DNA of 36,309 nt, taken from contig NZ_GG667192.1 of NCBI RefSeq assembly GCF_000159635.1, positions 460,441 through 496,749 on the forward strand. The letters are read 5' to 3'. The position numbers and the translations under genes were made by a program. Source of the DNA: Corynebacterium lipophiloflavum DSM 44291. Its GTDB lineage: Bacteria; Actinomycetota; Actinomycetes; Mycobacteriales; Mycobacteriaceae. Under the pieces are notes generated by a model. That model saw nothing but the letters and a program-made list of their open reading frames with translations. It did not search any database and was not told the DNA's origin. Positions 1 through 9,440 of this stretch are shown here, one piece after another. Each line of letters begins with the position of its first letter. Positions within the stretch are counted from its first letter, which is position 1.

Positions 1-1943
<1,943 letters not shown>

Positions 1944-1955
1944 GAGCCGCGGGAG

Positions 1956-1992
1956 GCTTGTCGACGCCTGTGACAACGCGGCGTCGACAAGC
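1956..1992 (+). repeat. Perfect 13-bp inverted repeat after infB
   Basis: GCTTGTCGACGCC (1956-1968) is exactly complementary to GGCGTCGACAAGC (1980-1992) with an 11-nt loop. It starts 13 bases after the infB stop and has no T-tract. It lies directly before a second hairpin that does. It may stabilise the infB mRNA 3' end; that role is inferred. Confidence 0.7.
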
Positions 1993-1997
1993 GATAG

Positions 1998-2028
1998 CCC
2001 CATCTCCTGCACTAGGGGGTGGGGTTTT
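1998..2028 (+). terminator. Intrinsic terminator after infB
   Basis: The arms CCCCATCTCC (1998-2007) and GGGGGTGGGG (2015-2024) form ten pairs including two G-U wobbles, with a 7-nt loop, followed by TTTT at 2025-2028. The short T run makes this a moderate terminator. It separates infB from rbfA. Confidence 0.65.
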
Positions 2029-2037
2029 CGACATGGT

Positions 2038-2043
2038 TAGAAT
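2038..2043 (+). promoter_or_regulatory. -10 element of the probable rbfA promoter
   Basis: TAGAAT at 2038-2043 matches the corynebacterial TANNNT -10 and lies ten bases after the infB terminator. No good -35 is visible. Transcription would start near 2050, leaving a leader of about 37 nt that holds the Shine-Dalgarno AAAAAGGAG at about 2074-2082. Confidence 0.5.
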
Positions 2044-2086
2044 GAGCGGGTACGTTATCGGACCCGAGTCAGAAAAAGGAGATGAC

Positions 2087-2521
2087 ATGGCTGACAACTC
2101 ACGCGCGCAGCGGTTGGCGAAGCAGATTCAGACGATCGTCGCGTCCGCCATCGAGCGCGAGGTGAAAGATCCGCGCCTGGAGCTGGTCACGGTCACCGAC
2201 GCTCGGGTCACAGGCGACCTGCACGACGCGACGGTGTACTACACCGTGCGCGGGCGCAAGATCAGCGACGAGCCGGACTACGATCAGGCGGCCGAGGCGC
2301 TGCACCGCGCGCGCGGACAGATCCGCAAGATCGTCGGCGACCAGCTCAACGTGCGTTTCACGCCGACGGTCTCGTTCGAGTTGGATACGGTGCCGGAGGC
2401 CTCGGCGCGCATGGAGGAGCTGCTCAACCGCGCTCGCGCCCGTGACGCCGAGCTCGCTCGCCTGCGCGAGGGCGCGAAGCCGGCGGGCGAGGGCAACCCC
2501 TACAGAAACGTCGAAGAGTAG
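2087..2521 (+). CDS. rbfA: 30S ribosome-binding factor A
   Basis: RbfA is a KH-fold protein that binds the 30S subunit during late 16S rRNA 5'-end maturation and is needed for cold adaptation. The 144-residue product begins [18 protein letters not shown] and carries the family pattern EREVKDPRL...[21 protein letters not shown]. The helix-rich [27 protein letters not shown] segment follows. The ATG at 2087 was chosen because a strong AGAAAAAGGAGATGAC lies just before it. An in-frame ATG at 1958 would overlap the terminator and adds no conserved sequence. The gene sits between infB and a DHH phosphodiesterase, the usual actinobacterial order. It probably heads the transcript that runs through pptT, because the next four genes are spaced by four bases or less, or overlap. 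Confidence 0.95.
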   Translation: MADNSRAQRLAKQIQTIVASAIEREVKDPRLELVTVTDARVTGDLHDATVYYTVRGRKISDEPDYDQAAEALHRARGQIRKIVGDQLNVRFTPTVSFELDTVPEASARMEELLNRARARDAELARLREGAKPAGEGNPYRNVEE

Positions 2522-2525
2522 GTTC

Positions 2526-3494
2526 ATGGCGCAGATGTTTCCAGGCCTCGAGGCCGAGTTCGCCGCCGCGGCGCGCATGCTTGTCGACGCCCCCTCGGTC
2601 GCCGTGGTCACCCACATCAAGCCCGACGCCGACGCGGTGGGCTCGGCCTGCGCCCTGATGGCGGGGCTTCGCCAACTCGGCGTCCGCGCCAACGCCTATA
2701 TCGGGCAGCGCGCCCCGCACCCGGACAACCTGGCGGCGGTGCCGTTCGTCGACGAGATCAACTACACCTGCGAAGCGCCGACTGAGGATCTCCTTGTCAC
2801 CGTTGACTGCGCCTCAGCGGATCGCACCGGCGCGTTTTGCTCCGCGATCGAGGCGGATCGGTCGCGGGTGCTGGTGGTCGATCACCATGCGTCGAACCCG
2901 ATGTTCGGTGTCCGCAACCTCGTGGTGTCCGCGGAATCGACAACGGCGATCGTACGCGAGTTGTTCCACCACATGAACGTGGATCTCGACGCGCGCATCG
3001 CGTACTGCCTGTACGCGGGCCTAGTCACGGATACGGGCAATTTCCGCTGGGGGACGCCGCGGATGCACCACCTCGCCGCGGAGCTGATGGATTTCGGGCT
3101 CAACACCCGCCAGATCGCGATGGATCTGATGGACGCGCTGACACCCGCGGATATGCGTCACGTCGGCGCGGTGCTGGCCTCGCTCGAGGCCTACGAGGTG
3201 CGCGGCAACACTGTGTCGGTGTTCACCATAGACTCCGCGGCGATCGACCTGATGAGCCAGACGGCCGTGGAGTGCATCATCGACTACGCGAGAAGCGTCC
3301 AGGGCAGCGACGTCGGGGTGGTGCTCAAGCAGCAGGGCGCGCAGTACTGGAACGTCTCGCTGCGTTCGGTCAGTGTCGACGTCGCGCGCGTCGCCGGGCG
3401 CCTCGGCGGGGGAGGCCACCGCCCCGCGGCGGGGTACTCGGCCCACGGCTCGCGGGACCAGGTGATCGCCAGCCTCGTCGACGCGTTGCCATGA
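2526..3494 (+). CDS. DHH/DHHA1 family phosphodiesterase (NrnA / CnpB type)
   Basis: Members of this family degrade nanoRNAs, dephosphorylate pAp and, in mycobacteria (CnpB, Rv2837c), hydrolyse c-di-AMP or pApA. The 322-residue product has the DHH domain at residues 1-190, with HIKPDADAVGS near 24-34, VTVDCAS, and the signature VDHHAS near 118-123. A DHHA1 domain ends in the nucleotide-binding GGGGHRPAAG near 303-312. Length and motifs are normal for NrnA. The start ATG is four bases after the rbfA stop (a second ATG lies at 2535). The stop TGA overlaps the ATG of the next gene as ATGA, so translation is probably coupled. Which substrate dominates cannot be told from sequence. Confidence 0.9.
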   Translation: MAQMFPGLEAEFAAAARMLVDAPSVAVVTHIKPDADAVGSACALMAGLRQLGVRANAYIGQRAPHPDNLAAVPFVDEINYTCEAPTEDLLVTVDCASADRTGAFCSAIEADRSRVLVVDHHASNPMFGVRNLVVSAESTTAIVRELFHHMNVDLDARIAYCLYAGLVTDTGNFRWGTPRMHHLAAELMDFGLNTRQIAMDLMDALTPADMRHVGAVLASLEAYEVRGNTVSVFTIDSAAIDLMSQTAVECIIDYARSVQGSDVGVVLKQQGAQYWNVSLRSVSVDVARVAGRLGGGGHRPAAGYSAHGSRDQVIASLVDALP

Positions 3495-4804
3495 CCTCTG
3501 ATGTGACTGTAACCCCGCGGCGGGTTCTGGGCCTTGCGCTTCCCGCGCTCGGCGTGTTGGCCGCGAACCCGCTATACCTCCTGCTCGACACGGCTGTAGT
3601 GGGCAGGCTCGGCACGGCGGAGCTCGCCGCGCTGGCCGCCGGCACCGCGGTGCAGTCGACCGTGACGGTGCAACTGACGTTTTTGTCCTACGGCACGACG
3701 GCGCGCGCCTCGCGCCTCTACGGCGCCGGTCGTCGCCCCGACGCCGTCACCGAGGGGGTGCAGGCCACCTGGGTCGCTGTCGCTGTCGGCATGGCTCTCG
3801 CGGCGCTGATCTGGCTTTTCGCCCAGCCCATCGCGCTGTTTCTGACTAACGACCCCACCACAGCCGCGGCCTCGGCCAGGTGGATGCACGTCGCCGCGGT
3901 CGCGATCCCGCTGACGCTGATCATCATGGCGGGCAACGGTTGGCTGCGTGGGGTCCAAAACACTAGGCTGCCTTTCATCCTCACCCTGTCCGGGCTCGTT
4001 CCGGGCGCGGTTGCGCTGCCGCTGTTCGTGGAACGCTTCGGACTCGTCGGCTCCGCGTGGGCAAACGTGCTGGGCATCGGCATTACCTCGGCGCTGTTTC
4101 TGATCACGCTGATACGCGAGCACACCGCGAACGAAGGGTCGTGGGCGCCGCGCTGGGGTGTGATCCGCAGTCAGCTCGTCATGGGGCGGGACCTGATTTT
4201 GCGGTCACTGTCGTTTCAGATCTCCATGCTGGCCGCGGCGGCAGTGGCCGGTCGTTTCGGTGTCGCCGCGTTGGCCGCCCACCAGATCCTGCTGCAGCTG
4301 TGGAACTTCCTCACCCTCGTGCTTGATTCGCTGGCCATCGCGGCGCAAACCCTCACGGGCTCGGCGCTGGGCCGCGGCGAGGTGGTGCTGGCGCGCCGCG
4401 TCGGTGAACTGGCGACCCGCTACTCCATAGTCTTCGCGGGCGTTCTCGCGCTGGCCTTCGCCCTGTCCGGCCGCGTGATCTGGTCGCTGTTCACCCGCGA
4501 CGCCGCGGTGGTGTCCCAGCTCGGCGTTGCGTGGTGGATGCTCGTGGCCATGATTGTTGTCGGCGGGGTCGTGTTCGCGCTTGACGGGGCGTTGCTCGGG
4601 GCGGGTGACGTAGCGTTTTTGCGCACGCTGACCATTGCTTCCGTGCTCGGTGTCTTTTTCCCGGTGACGCTCGCCGCGGCGGCCTTTGGGTGGGGACTGC
4701 CCGGCGTGTGGGCCGGCCTGCTGGCTTCCGTGGTCATCCGCCTTGTCGGCGTGGTTGGTCGATTCCGCTCGATGAAATGGGCCATCGCGGGTGACACCGT
4801 GTGA
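3491..4804 (+). CDS. MATE family efflux transporter (DinF-like)
   Basis: This is a 437-residue integral membrane protein with about 12 hydrophobic segments. It opens with PRRVLGLALPALGVLAANPLY and LLDTAVVGRLG, the N-terminal signature of MATE exporters with the first-helix Pro and the D-TAVVGRLG motif. A second such repeat starts near residue 236 (LRSLSFQISM). MATE proteins expel cationic drugs or metabolites with Na+ or H+. This one falls in the DinF branch by gene position (the Mycobacterium relative is next to rbfA and Rv2837c). Start and stop overlap both neighbours, so it belongs to the rbfA-pptT cluster. The substrate is unknown, and no SOS box is seen near it despite the DinF name. Confidence 0.88.
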   Translation: MTSDVTVTPRRVLGLALPALGVLAANPLYLLLDTAVVGRLGTAELAALAAGTAVQSTVTVQLTFLSYGTTARASRLYGAGRRPDAVTEGVQATWVAVAVGMALAALIWLFAQPIALFLTNDPTTAAASARWMHVAAVAIPLTLIIMAGNGWLRGVQNTRLPFILTLSGLVPGAVALPLFVERFGLVGSAWANVLGIGITSALFLITLIREHTANEGSWAPRWGVIRSQLVMGRDLILRSLSFQISMLAAAAVAGRFGVAALAAHQILLQLWNFLTLVLDSLAIAAQTLTGSALGRGEVVLARRVGELATRYSIVFAGVLALAFALSGRVIWSLFTRDAAVVSQLGVAWWMLVAMIVVGGVVFALDGALLGAGDVAFLRTLTIASVLGVFFPVTLAAAAFGWGLPGVWAGLLASVVIRLVGVVGRFRSMKWAIAGDTV

Positions 4805-5637
4805 TAGAACAAGAAGCCATGGTGACCACCACGACAACCTTGTGGGCGGTATCCGACCTGCACGCGGCAGTCAAAGCCAACGGGCCGCACATTGATCGGA
4901 TCCAACCGGCCCACCCGTCGGACTGGCTCATTGTCGCCGGCGACGTTGCGGAGCGACTCGATTTGGTGGTGATGATTCTGGACAAGCTCGCCAGCCGGTT
5001 CGACACGGTGATCTGGGTGCCAGGCAACCACGAGCTGTACTCGCGTTCTACCGATCGCTACCGCGGCCGGGAGAAATACGCGGCTCTCGTGCACGCGTTG
5101 CGCGAGATCGGAGTAATCACCCCCGAGGATGTGTATCCGACGTTCGGCGGGGTGACCATTGCGCCGTTGTTCACCCTCTACGACTATTCCTTCCGCGGAC
5201 CCGACCTCACCGTGGAGCAGGCGCTGTCCGCCGCGCAGGAAAAGAGCATCGTGTTGACCGACGAGTTCGCCATCGCCCCCTTCGTCGACATCCGTGCCTG
5301 GTGCTGGGACCGGCTCGCCTACACCACGCGGCGGCTTTCGCGTATCGACGGCCCCACCATCCTGGTCAACCACTGGCCCTTGGTGCAGGAACCGGTCTCA
5401 CGGCTGTACTTTCCTGAGATCGCGCTGTGGTGCGGCACCCGGCACACCCGGTCCTGGGCGAAGCGCTACAACGCGCAGGCCGTGATCTACGGACACCTCC
5501 ACATGCCGGGTGTCACGCGCGTCGACGGCGTGGACCACATCGAGGTCTCCCTCGGCTACCCCAGGGAGTGGCAGGGCGCGCCCGCGCGCAGCGGGGATAC
5601 CGCCTGGCCGTACCCGGTGATGGAGTTGAAGCAGTGA
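4801..5637 (+). CDS. pptH: Metallophosphoesterase, PptH-like phosphopantetheinyl hydrolase
   Basis: This calcineurin-like phosphoesterase of 278 residues shows the full metal-site set: DLH near residue 19, AGD near 48, GNHE near 76, NHWPL near 189 and GHLH near 229. In Mycobacterium tuberculosis the gene in this position (Rv2795c, PptH) removes 4'-phosphopantetheine from carrier proteins and so opposes PptT. The same pair is adjacent here, which supports the assignment by synteny. The GTG at 4801 overlaps the MATE stop. An ATG at 4819, six codons later, is an equally possible start because the conserved part begins at TTLWAVSDLH. The stop overlaps pptT as TGATG. The enzyme class is sure; the exact substrate is inferred. 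Confidence 0.8.
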   Translation: MIEQEAMVTTTTTLWAVSDLHAAVKANGPHIDRIQPAHPSDWLIVAGDVAERLDLVVMILDKLASRFDTVIWVPGNHELYSRSTDRYRGREKYAALVHALREIGVITPEDVYPTFGGVTIAPLFTLYDYSFRGPDLTVEQALSAAQEKSIVLTDEFAIAPFVDIRAWCWDRLAYTTRRLSRIDGPTILVNHWPLVQEPVSRLYFPEIALWCGTRHTRSWAKRYNAQAVIYGHLHMPGVTRVDGVDHIEVSLGYPREWQGAPARSGDTAWPYPVMELKQ

Positions 5638-6293
5638 TGAAGGATGTGGAGCTGTTCCCCGCGGCGGCGCGCTACGTGTACCTGCGCACGGACGAGGCCG
5701 CCAACCTGACCAATTACCTGGAGCTGCACCCGGAGGAGCAGGGTTTGGTCAGTCAGGCCGTCGACAAGCGAAAAGGCGAATTTGGCGACGCGCGCTGGTG
5801 CGCGCACCGCGCGCTGCAGGAGCTGGGGGTACCACCTGGAGAGGCGATCCTGAAAGGCGACAGTGGCATGCCCCTGTGGCCGCAGGGCTACACGGGCTCG
5901 CTGACGCACACGGAGGGCCTGCGCGCGGCGGTGGCGGCGCCGCGGACGCACGTGCGGTCGATGGGCCTCGATGTTGAACCGGCCGAGCCGCTGCCGGAGG
6001 GCGTGATCGACCAGATCGCGCGCTCGCCGGAGCGCCACCGCTTCGACCAGATGAGGGCGGGCGGAGATCAGTGGGCGGGCAGGCTGCTGTTCTGCGCGAA
6101 GGAAGCGACGTACAAGTGCTGGTTCCCAATGACGCGGCGCTGGCTCGGGTTCGAAGACGCCGAGATTGACATCCGCCCCGACGGCACGTTCATCGCCTAT
6201 ATCCTGGTCAGGCCCACCCCGGTTCCGTTTTTCGAGGGGCGCTGGGCGGTGCGCAGCGGGTTCGTCATCGCCTCTGCCTTCGTGGAGGCCTAG
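5637..6293 (+). CDS. pptT: 4'-phosphopantetheinyl transferase (PptT/EntD type)
   Basis: PptT transfers 4'-phosphopantetheine from CoA to a serine of carrier proteins. In mycolate-forming actinobacteria its targets include FAS-I, Pks13-type enzymes and siderophore synthases. The 218-residue protein shows the family motifs in order: a substrate-binding KGDSGMPLWP near 81-90, SLTHTEG near 95-101, the Mg-binding GLDVEP near 117-122, and FCAKEATYK near 162-170 with the catalytic Glu and Lys. The ATG at 5637 shares bases with the TGA of pptH, so the hydrolase and transferase are translated in a coupled way. This is the last gene of the rightward cluster. The convergent truB stop is seven bases away, with no clear terminator between them. 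Confidence 0.9.
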   Translation: MKDVELFPAAARYVYLRTDEAANLTNYLELHPEEQGLVSQAVDKRKGEFGDARWCAHRALQELGVPPGEAILKGDSGMPLWPQGYTGSLTHTEGLRAAVAAPRTHVRSMGLDVEPAEPLPEGVIDQIARSPERHRFDQMRAGGDQWAGRLLFCAKEATYKCWFPMTRRWLGFEDAEIDIRPDGTFIAYILVRPTPVPFFEGRWAVRSGFVIASAFVEA

Positions 6294-6300
6294 GCGCTTG

Positions 6301-7203
6301 TCACAGCGTCGACGGCCGGGCGACGAACACCGTCGACAGGCGCTTGCCCTGCTCCTTGACCAGGGCGACGGCGCGCCCGTCAGGGCCGACGGCGGCGTGG
6401 ACGACGCGCACGCCCCGCGGTTCCAACCACTTGCCCATGGCGAGCGCCTCGTACTCCGCGGCAGTGACGTCGATGACGGGCCAGGCGCGGCTCAGCGCCT
6501 CGTCCAAGCTCAACGAGAGGGTGGGGGCGGTCTCGAGCTGGGTGAGGCTGCGGGCGTCATCCAGCGTGAACGCGCCGACGGCCTCGCGGCGCAGCGCCGT
6601 GAGGTGCCCGCCGACGCCGAGTGCGGCGCCGAGGTCGCGGGCTAGCGAGCGGATGTAAGTGCCCTTCGAGCAGTGGACGCGCACGTCGACGTCGATGACG
6701 CTCGCGTGACGACGCACCGCCAACGCGTGGAAACGGAACACGGTGACTTCCCGCGGCGGAATGTCGACCGTTTCGCCCGAGCGCACGAGCTCGTGGGCAC
6801 GCCGGCCCCCGATCTTGATCGCCGAGACACTCGACGGCACCTGCATGATCTCGCCCGTGAGCTCAGCGATGCCGGCCGCGATGTCGGCGTCGCCGATCTG
6901 GGAGGCATCCGCGCACATAACGACGTCGCCGTCGGCGTCATCGGTGGTGGTGGTGGCCCCGAGCCGGATTGTAGCGGCGTAGACCTTGTCCTCGGCGACG
7001 AGGTGGGCGAGCAGTTTGGTGCCGCGCTCGATGCCGGCGACGAGCACGCCGGTGGCCATCGGGTCGAGGGTGCCTGCGTGGCCCACCTTGCGGGTGCGGA
7101 AAAAGCGGCGCAGGCGGGTGACGACGTCGTGGCTTGTCATCCCGGCGGGTTTGTCCACCACAACGATTCCGGAGCTGGCGAGCGGGTCAGGGGCAAAACT
7201 CAT
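6301..7203 (-). CDS. truB: tRNA pseudouridine(55) synthase
   Basis: TruB makes pseudouridine 55 in the T-loop of tRNAs. The 300-residue product starts MSFAPDPLASSGIVVVDKP and has KPAGMTSHDVV, then GHAGTLDPMATG with the catalytic Asp near residue 45. The conserved KVYAATIRLG, CSKGTYIRSLARDLG and a C-terminal PUA-like segment follow. ATG 7203 was chosen because the family begins just before the (I/V)VVDKP motif. In-frame ATGs further upstream would run through the divergent ribF gene. No Shine-Dalgarno precedes this ATG, and a TACTGT -10 lies six bases upstream, so the mRNA is probably leaderless. The gene is divergent from ribF. Confidence 0.94.
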   Translation of the reverse strand: MSFAPDPLASSGIVVVDKPAGMTSHDVVTRLRRFFRTRKVGHAGTLDPMATGVLVAGIERGTKLLAHLVAEDKVYAATIRLGATTTTDDADGDVVMCADASQIGDADIAAGIAELTGEIMQVPSSVSAIKIGGRRAHELVRSGETVDIPPREVTVFRFHALAVRRHASVIDVDVRVHCSKGTYIRSLARDLGAALGVGGHLTALRREAVGAFTLDDARSLTQLETAPTLSLSLDEALSRAWPVIDVTAAEYEALAMGKWLEPRGVRVVHAAVGPDGRAVALVKEQGKRLSTVFVARPSTL

Positions 7204-7240
7204 ACTGAAACAGTATGCCGTAGTGTATCCACCGTGGATA
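7201..7240. promoter_or_regulatory. Overlapping divergent truB/ribF promoters with two palindromes
   Basis: Only 30 bases separate the two start codons. For truB (minus strand) TACTGT occupies 7215-7210, six bases before the ATG. For ribF (plus) TAGTGT occupies 7221-7226, seven bases before the GTG. Two perfect inverted repeats cover the region: CATACTG-AAA-CAGTATG at 7201-7217 and TATCCAC-C-GTGGATA at 7226-7240. Each contains one start codon. The promoters are back to back, so polymerase can probably occupy only one at a time. The palindromes could be repressor sites; no known regulator motif was recognised. Confidence 0.55.
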
Positions 7241-8226
7241 TTTTGCGCGGTCTGCGGCAGGTGCCGGAAGCTCTCGGCGCGACGGTTGTCACCATCGGAG
7301 TCTTTGACGGGGTCCACCGGGGTCACCAGCTACTCATCAGCGAGGCCGTGGTGCGCGCCCGTGAGCTCGGACTGCCATGTGTGGTGATGACATTCGAGCC
7401 GCACCCGGTTGCGATCTTCGCCCCCGAGCGCGCGCCGAAGGCGCTGATCCCGCTGAGCGAGCGCGCCCGACTGATCGAGCAGCTCGGCGTCGACTACCTC
7501 GTGGTCATTGACTTCCGCGAGGAGCTTGCCGGCGACAGCCCCGAAATGTACGTCCGCGACGTCCTGGCGGGCGTGCTCGGCGCGAGGACGGTGGTGGTGG
7601 GGGAGAACTTCACCTTCGGCAAGGATGCCGCCGGCACCGCCGCCACCATGCGGGAGCTCGGCAAGGCGTACGGCATTGAGGTCGTCACCGTCGAGCTGCT
7701 TAACGACGCCGGCGTGCGCGTCTGCTCCACGGCCGTGCGCGAGGAACTGGATCGCGGCGACGTGCGCGTCGCGGCGGATTTCTTGGGTCGGGAGTTCGCG
7801 GTCACCGGGGTGATTGAGCGCGGTGCGGGCCGCGGTGGCCGCGAGCTCGGGTACCCGACGGCGAACCAGTACGTCGCCGACATCTCCGCCCTGCCCGCAG
7901 ACGGCGTCTACGCCGGGTGGCTCACCGTGGTTGACGGCGCCGAGAAAGGCCCCATCGTCGGCGACATGGAACCGGGCGTGCGCTACCCCGCGGCGATTTC
8001 GGTGGGCACGAACCCCACGTTCGGCGATGCGCGCCGCAGCGTTGAATCCTTCATCCTCGACCGCGACGCTGACCTCTACGGGCGGCTCGCTCGCGTCGAG
8101 TTCGTCGGCAAGGTGCGCGACATGGTCAAGTTCGACTCGGTCGATGAACTGCTGGAAAGCATGGCCCGCGACGTAGAAACGACCCGCCGGATTCTGGCGG
8201 CGGACCCGAAAAACCCCGAAAGGTAA
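7234..8226 (+). CDS. ribF: Bifunctional riboflavin kinase / FAD synthetase
   Basis: RibF phosphorylates riboflavin to FMN and adenylylates FMN to FAD. The 330-residue protein has an N-terminal FAD synthetase domain with VVTIGVFDGVHRGHQ near 20-34 (the HxGH nucleotide motif). The C-terminal riboflavin kinase domain begins near 195 with GRGGRELGYPTAN, followed by DGVYAGW and a VESFILDRDADLYG segment. The GTG at 7234 gives the family start VDILRGL; no in-frame ATG exists nearby, and the upstream frame is the truB antisense. The gene seems leaderless, and no FMN riboswitch is seen. The nucleoside hydrolase follows after seven bases and is probably co-transcribed. Confidence 0.94.
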   Translation: MDILRGLRQVPEALGATVVTIGVFDGVHRGHQLLISEAVVRARELGLPCVVMTFEPHPVAIFAPERAPKALIPLSERARLIEQLGVDYLVVIDFREELAGDSPEMYVRDVLAGVLGARTVVVGENFTFGKDAAGTAATMRELGKAYGIEVVTVELLNDAGVRVCSTAVREELDRGDVRVAADFLGREFAVTGVIERGAGRGGRELGYPTANQYVADISALPADGVYAGWLTVVDGAEKGPIVGDMEPGVRYPAAISVGTNPTFGDARRSVESFILDRDADLYGRLARVEFVGKVRDMVKFDSVDELLESMARDVETTRRILAADPKNPER

Positions 8227-8233
8227 GTCTCAC

Positions 8234-9211
8234 ATGGCACGTAAAATCATTCTCGACCTCGACACCGGAATCGACGATGCACTCGCCCTGGCCTACGCGC
8301 TGGGGTCACCGGAGCTCGAGCTCATCGGCGTGACCGGAACGTACGGCAACGTGCTGGTGGAGACGGGGGTGCGCAATTCCCTGGCCATCCTGGAGTTGTT
8401 CGGCCGCGCGGACATCCCCGTGTTCGCCGGACCCGATCACGCGCGCACCCGCGACTCTTTCGAGGTGTTGGAGATCTCCGCCTTCATCCACGGTGCCAAC
8501 GGCATCGGCGGCGCGGTGCTGCCGGAGCCGGCGGCGAAGGTGCAGGAAAAAAGTGCCGTTGACTTCCTCGTTGAGTCCGTCGAGCGCTACGGGGACGACC
8601 TCGTGATTGTGCCGACGGGTCCGTCGACCACCATTGCGGCGGCGATTGAGGCGTCGGAAAGTTTCGCCAAGCGCGCGCACATCGTCATGATGGGCGGGGC
8701 ACTGACTGTGCCGGGCAACGTCTCGCCGTGGGCCGAGGCGAACGTGAACCAGGACCCGGAGGCGACGGACCTTCTGTTCCGCCGCGCCAACGACGTGACC
8801 ATGATCGGCCTCGACGTCACCCTGCAGACGCTGCTGACGTACGCGGAGACGAAGAAGTGGCGCGAGCTGGGCACCCGCGGAGGCGATTTCCTCGCCGAGG
8901 CGACGGACTACTACATCAAGGCCTACGACACCACCGCCCCCCACCTGGGCGGGTGCGGGCTGCACGACCCGCTGGCGGTCGGCGTTGCCGTCGACCCCTC
9001 GCTGGTTCAGCTCATCGACATCAACATGAAAACCGACACGGAGGGCCCGACGCGGGGGCGCACCATCGGAGACGAAACCCGCCTCAATGACCCGGTGAAG
9101 ACGGCCCACGTCGCCGTCGCGGTCGACACCGACCGCTTCCTCGAGCAGTTCCTGTCGCGGCTGACCACACTCGCACAGGCAACCGAGCCGAGCGAGAGCC
9201 ACGGGAGCTAA
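8234..9211 (+). CDS. Inosine/uridine-preferring nucleoside hydrolase
   Basis: Nucleoside hydrolases split the N-glycosidic bond of ribonucleosides for base salvage. This 325-residue protein begins MARKIILDLDTGIDDALAL, which is the Ca2+-binding DxDxGxDD motif of the family. It continues with GVTGTYGNV, a central GPSTTIAAAIE, VMMGGAL and EANVNQDPEA near 164-173, and a C-terminal CGLHDPLAVGVAVDP with the metal-binding Asp. An AAAGG that overlaps the end of ribF serves as Shine-Dalgarno nine bases upstream. It fits the IunH/RihA-like group, but specificity (purine or pyrimidine) cannot be read. It is probably the last gene of the ribF transcript. Confidence 0.9.
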   Translation: MARKIILDLDTGIDDALALAYALGSPELELIGVTGTYGNVLVETGVRNSLAILELFGRADIPVFAGPDHARTRDSFEVLEISAFIHGANGIGGAVLPEPAAKVQEKSAVDFLVESVERYGDDLVIVPTGPSTTIAAAIEASESFAKRAHIVMMGGALTVPGNVSPWAEANVNQDPEATDLLFRRANDVTMIGLDVTLQTLLTYAETKKWRELGTRGGDFLAEATDYYIKAYDTTAPHLGGCGLHDPLAVGVAVDPSLVQLIDINMKTDTEGPTRGRTIGDETRLNDPVKTAHVAVAVDTDRFLEQFLSRLTTLAQATEPSESHGS

Positions 9212-9247
9212 GAGAGCGCCGGGAGCCAAGATCGCTCAGCCCGCGAT

Positions 9248-9277
9248 TTGGGGTCGTCATGGGGGCTCAGATAGACT
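9248..9277 (+). promoter_or_regulatory. Putative rpsO promoter
   Basis: TTGGGG at 9248-9253 and TAGACT at 9272-9277 are spaced by 18 bases and would start transcription near 9284. The resulting leader is about 157 nt and holds the triplicated repeat at 9293-9328 and the hairpin at 9376-9394. The promoter is predicted by eye only. Confidence 0.5.
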
Positions 9278-9292
9278 CACCAACGCTTTAGG

Positions 9293-9328
9293 CACGGTGG
9301 GCGACACGGTGGGCGACACGGTGAGCGA
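9293..9328 (+). repeat. Three tandem 12-bp repeats in the rpsO leader
   Basis: CACGGTGGGCGA occurs at 9293-9304 and 9305-9316, and as CACGGTGAGCGA at 9317-9328. No long open frame covers it (it lies between the nucleoside hydrolase stop at 9211 and the rpsO ATG at 9441). It is followed by ACTGC...GCAGT arms at about 9328-9345. Perfect tandem 12-mers outside genes are rare in this window. Confidence 0.85.
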
Positions 9329-9375
9329 CTGCGGTCCGCGGCAGTCATGTGCACCTTGAACACTCGTCTTGAAGC

Positions 9376-9394
9376 GCTCGATTGCGTATCGAGC
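9376..9394 (+). promoter_or_regulatory. Hairpin in the rpsO 5' leader
   Basis: GCTCGAT (9376-9382) and ATCGAGC (9388-9394) form a perfect 7-bp stem with loop TGCGT, 46 bases before the rpsO ATG. Ribosomal protein S15 represses its own mRNA through leader structures in several bacteria, so an autoregulatory site is possible. The present element was not matched to a known S15 leader class. Confidence 0.45.
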
Positions 9395-9440
9395 TTGTGC
9401 GGACTGAAACAACCACGTATCTACTCAAAGGAGTAACCCC

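Noticed and set aside
7204..7233. An FMN riboswitch in front of ribF
   Set aside because: Only 30 bases separate ribF from truB and the transcript is probably leaderless. There is no space for the aptamer.
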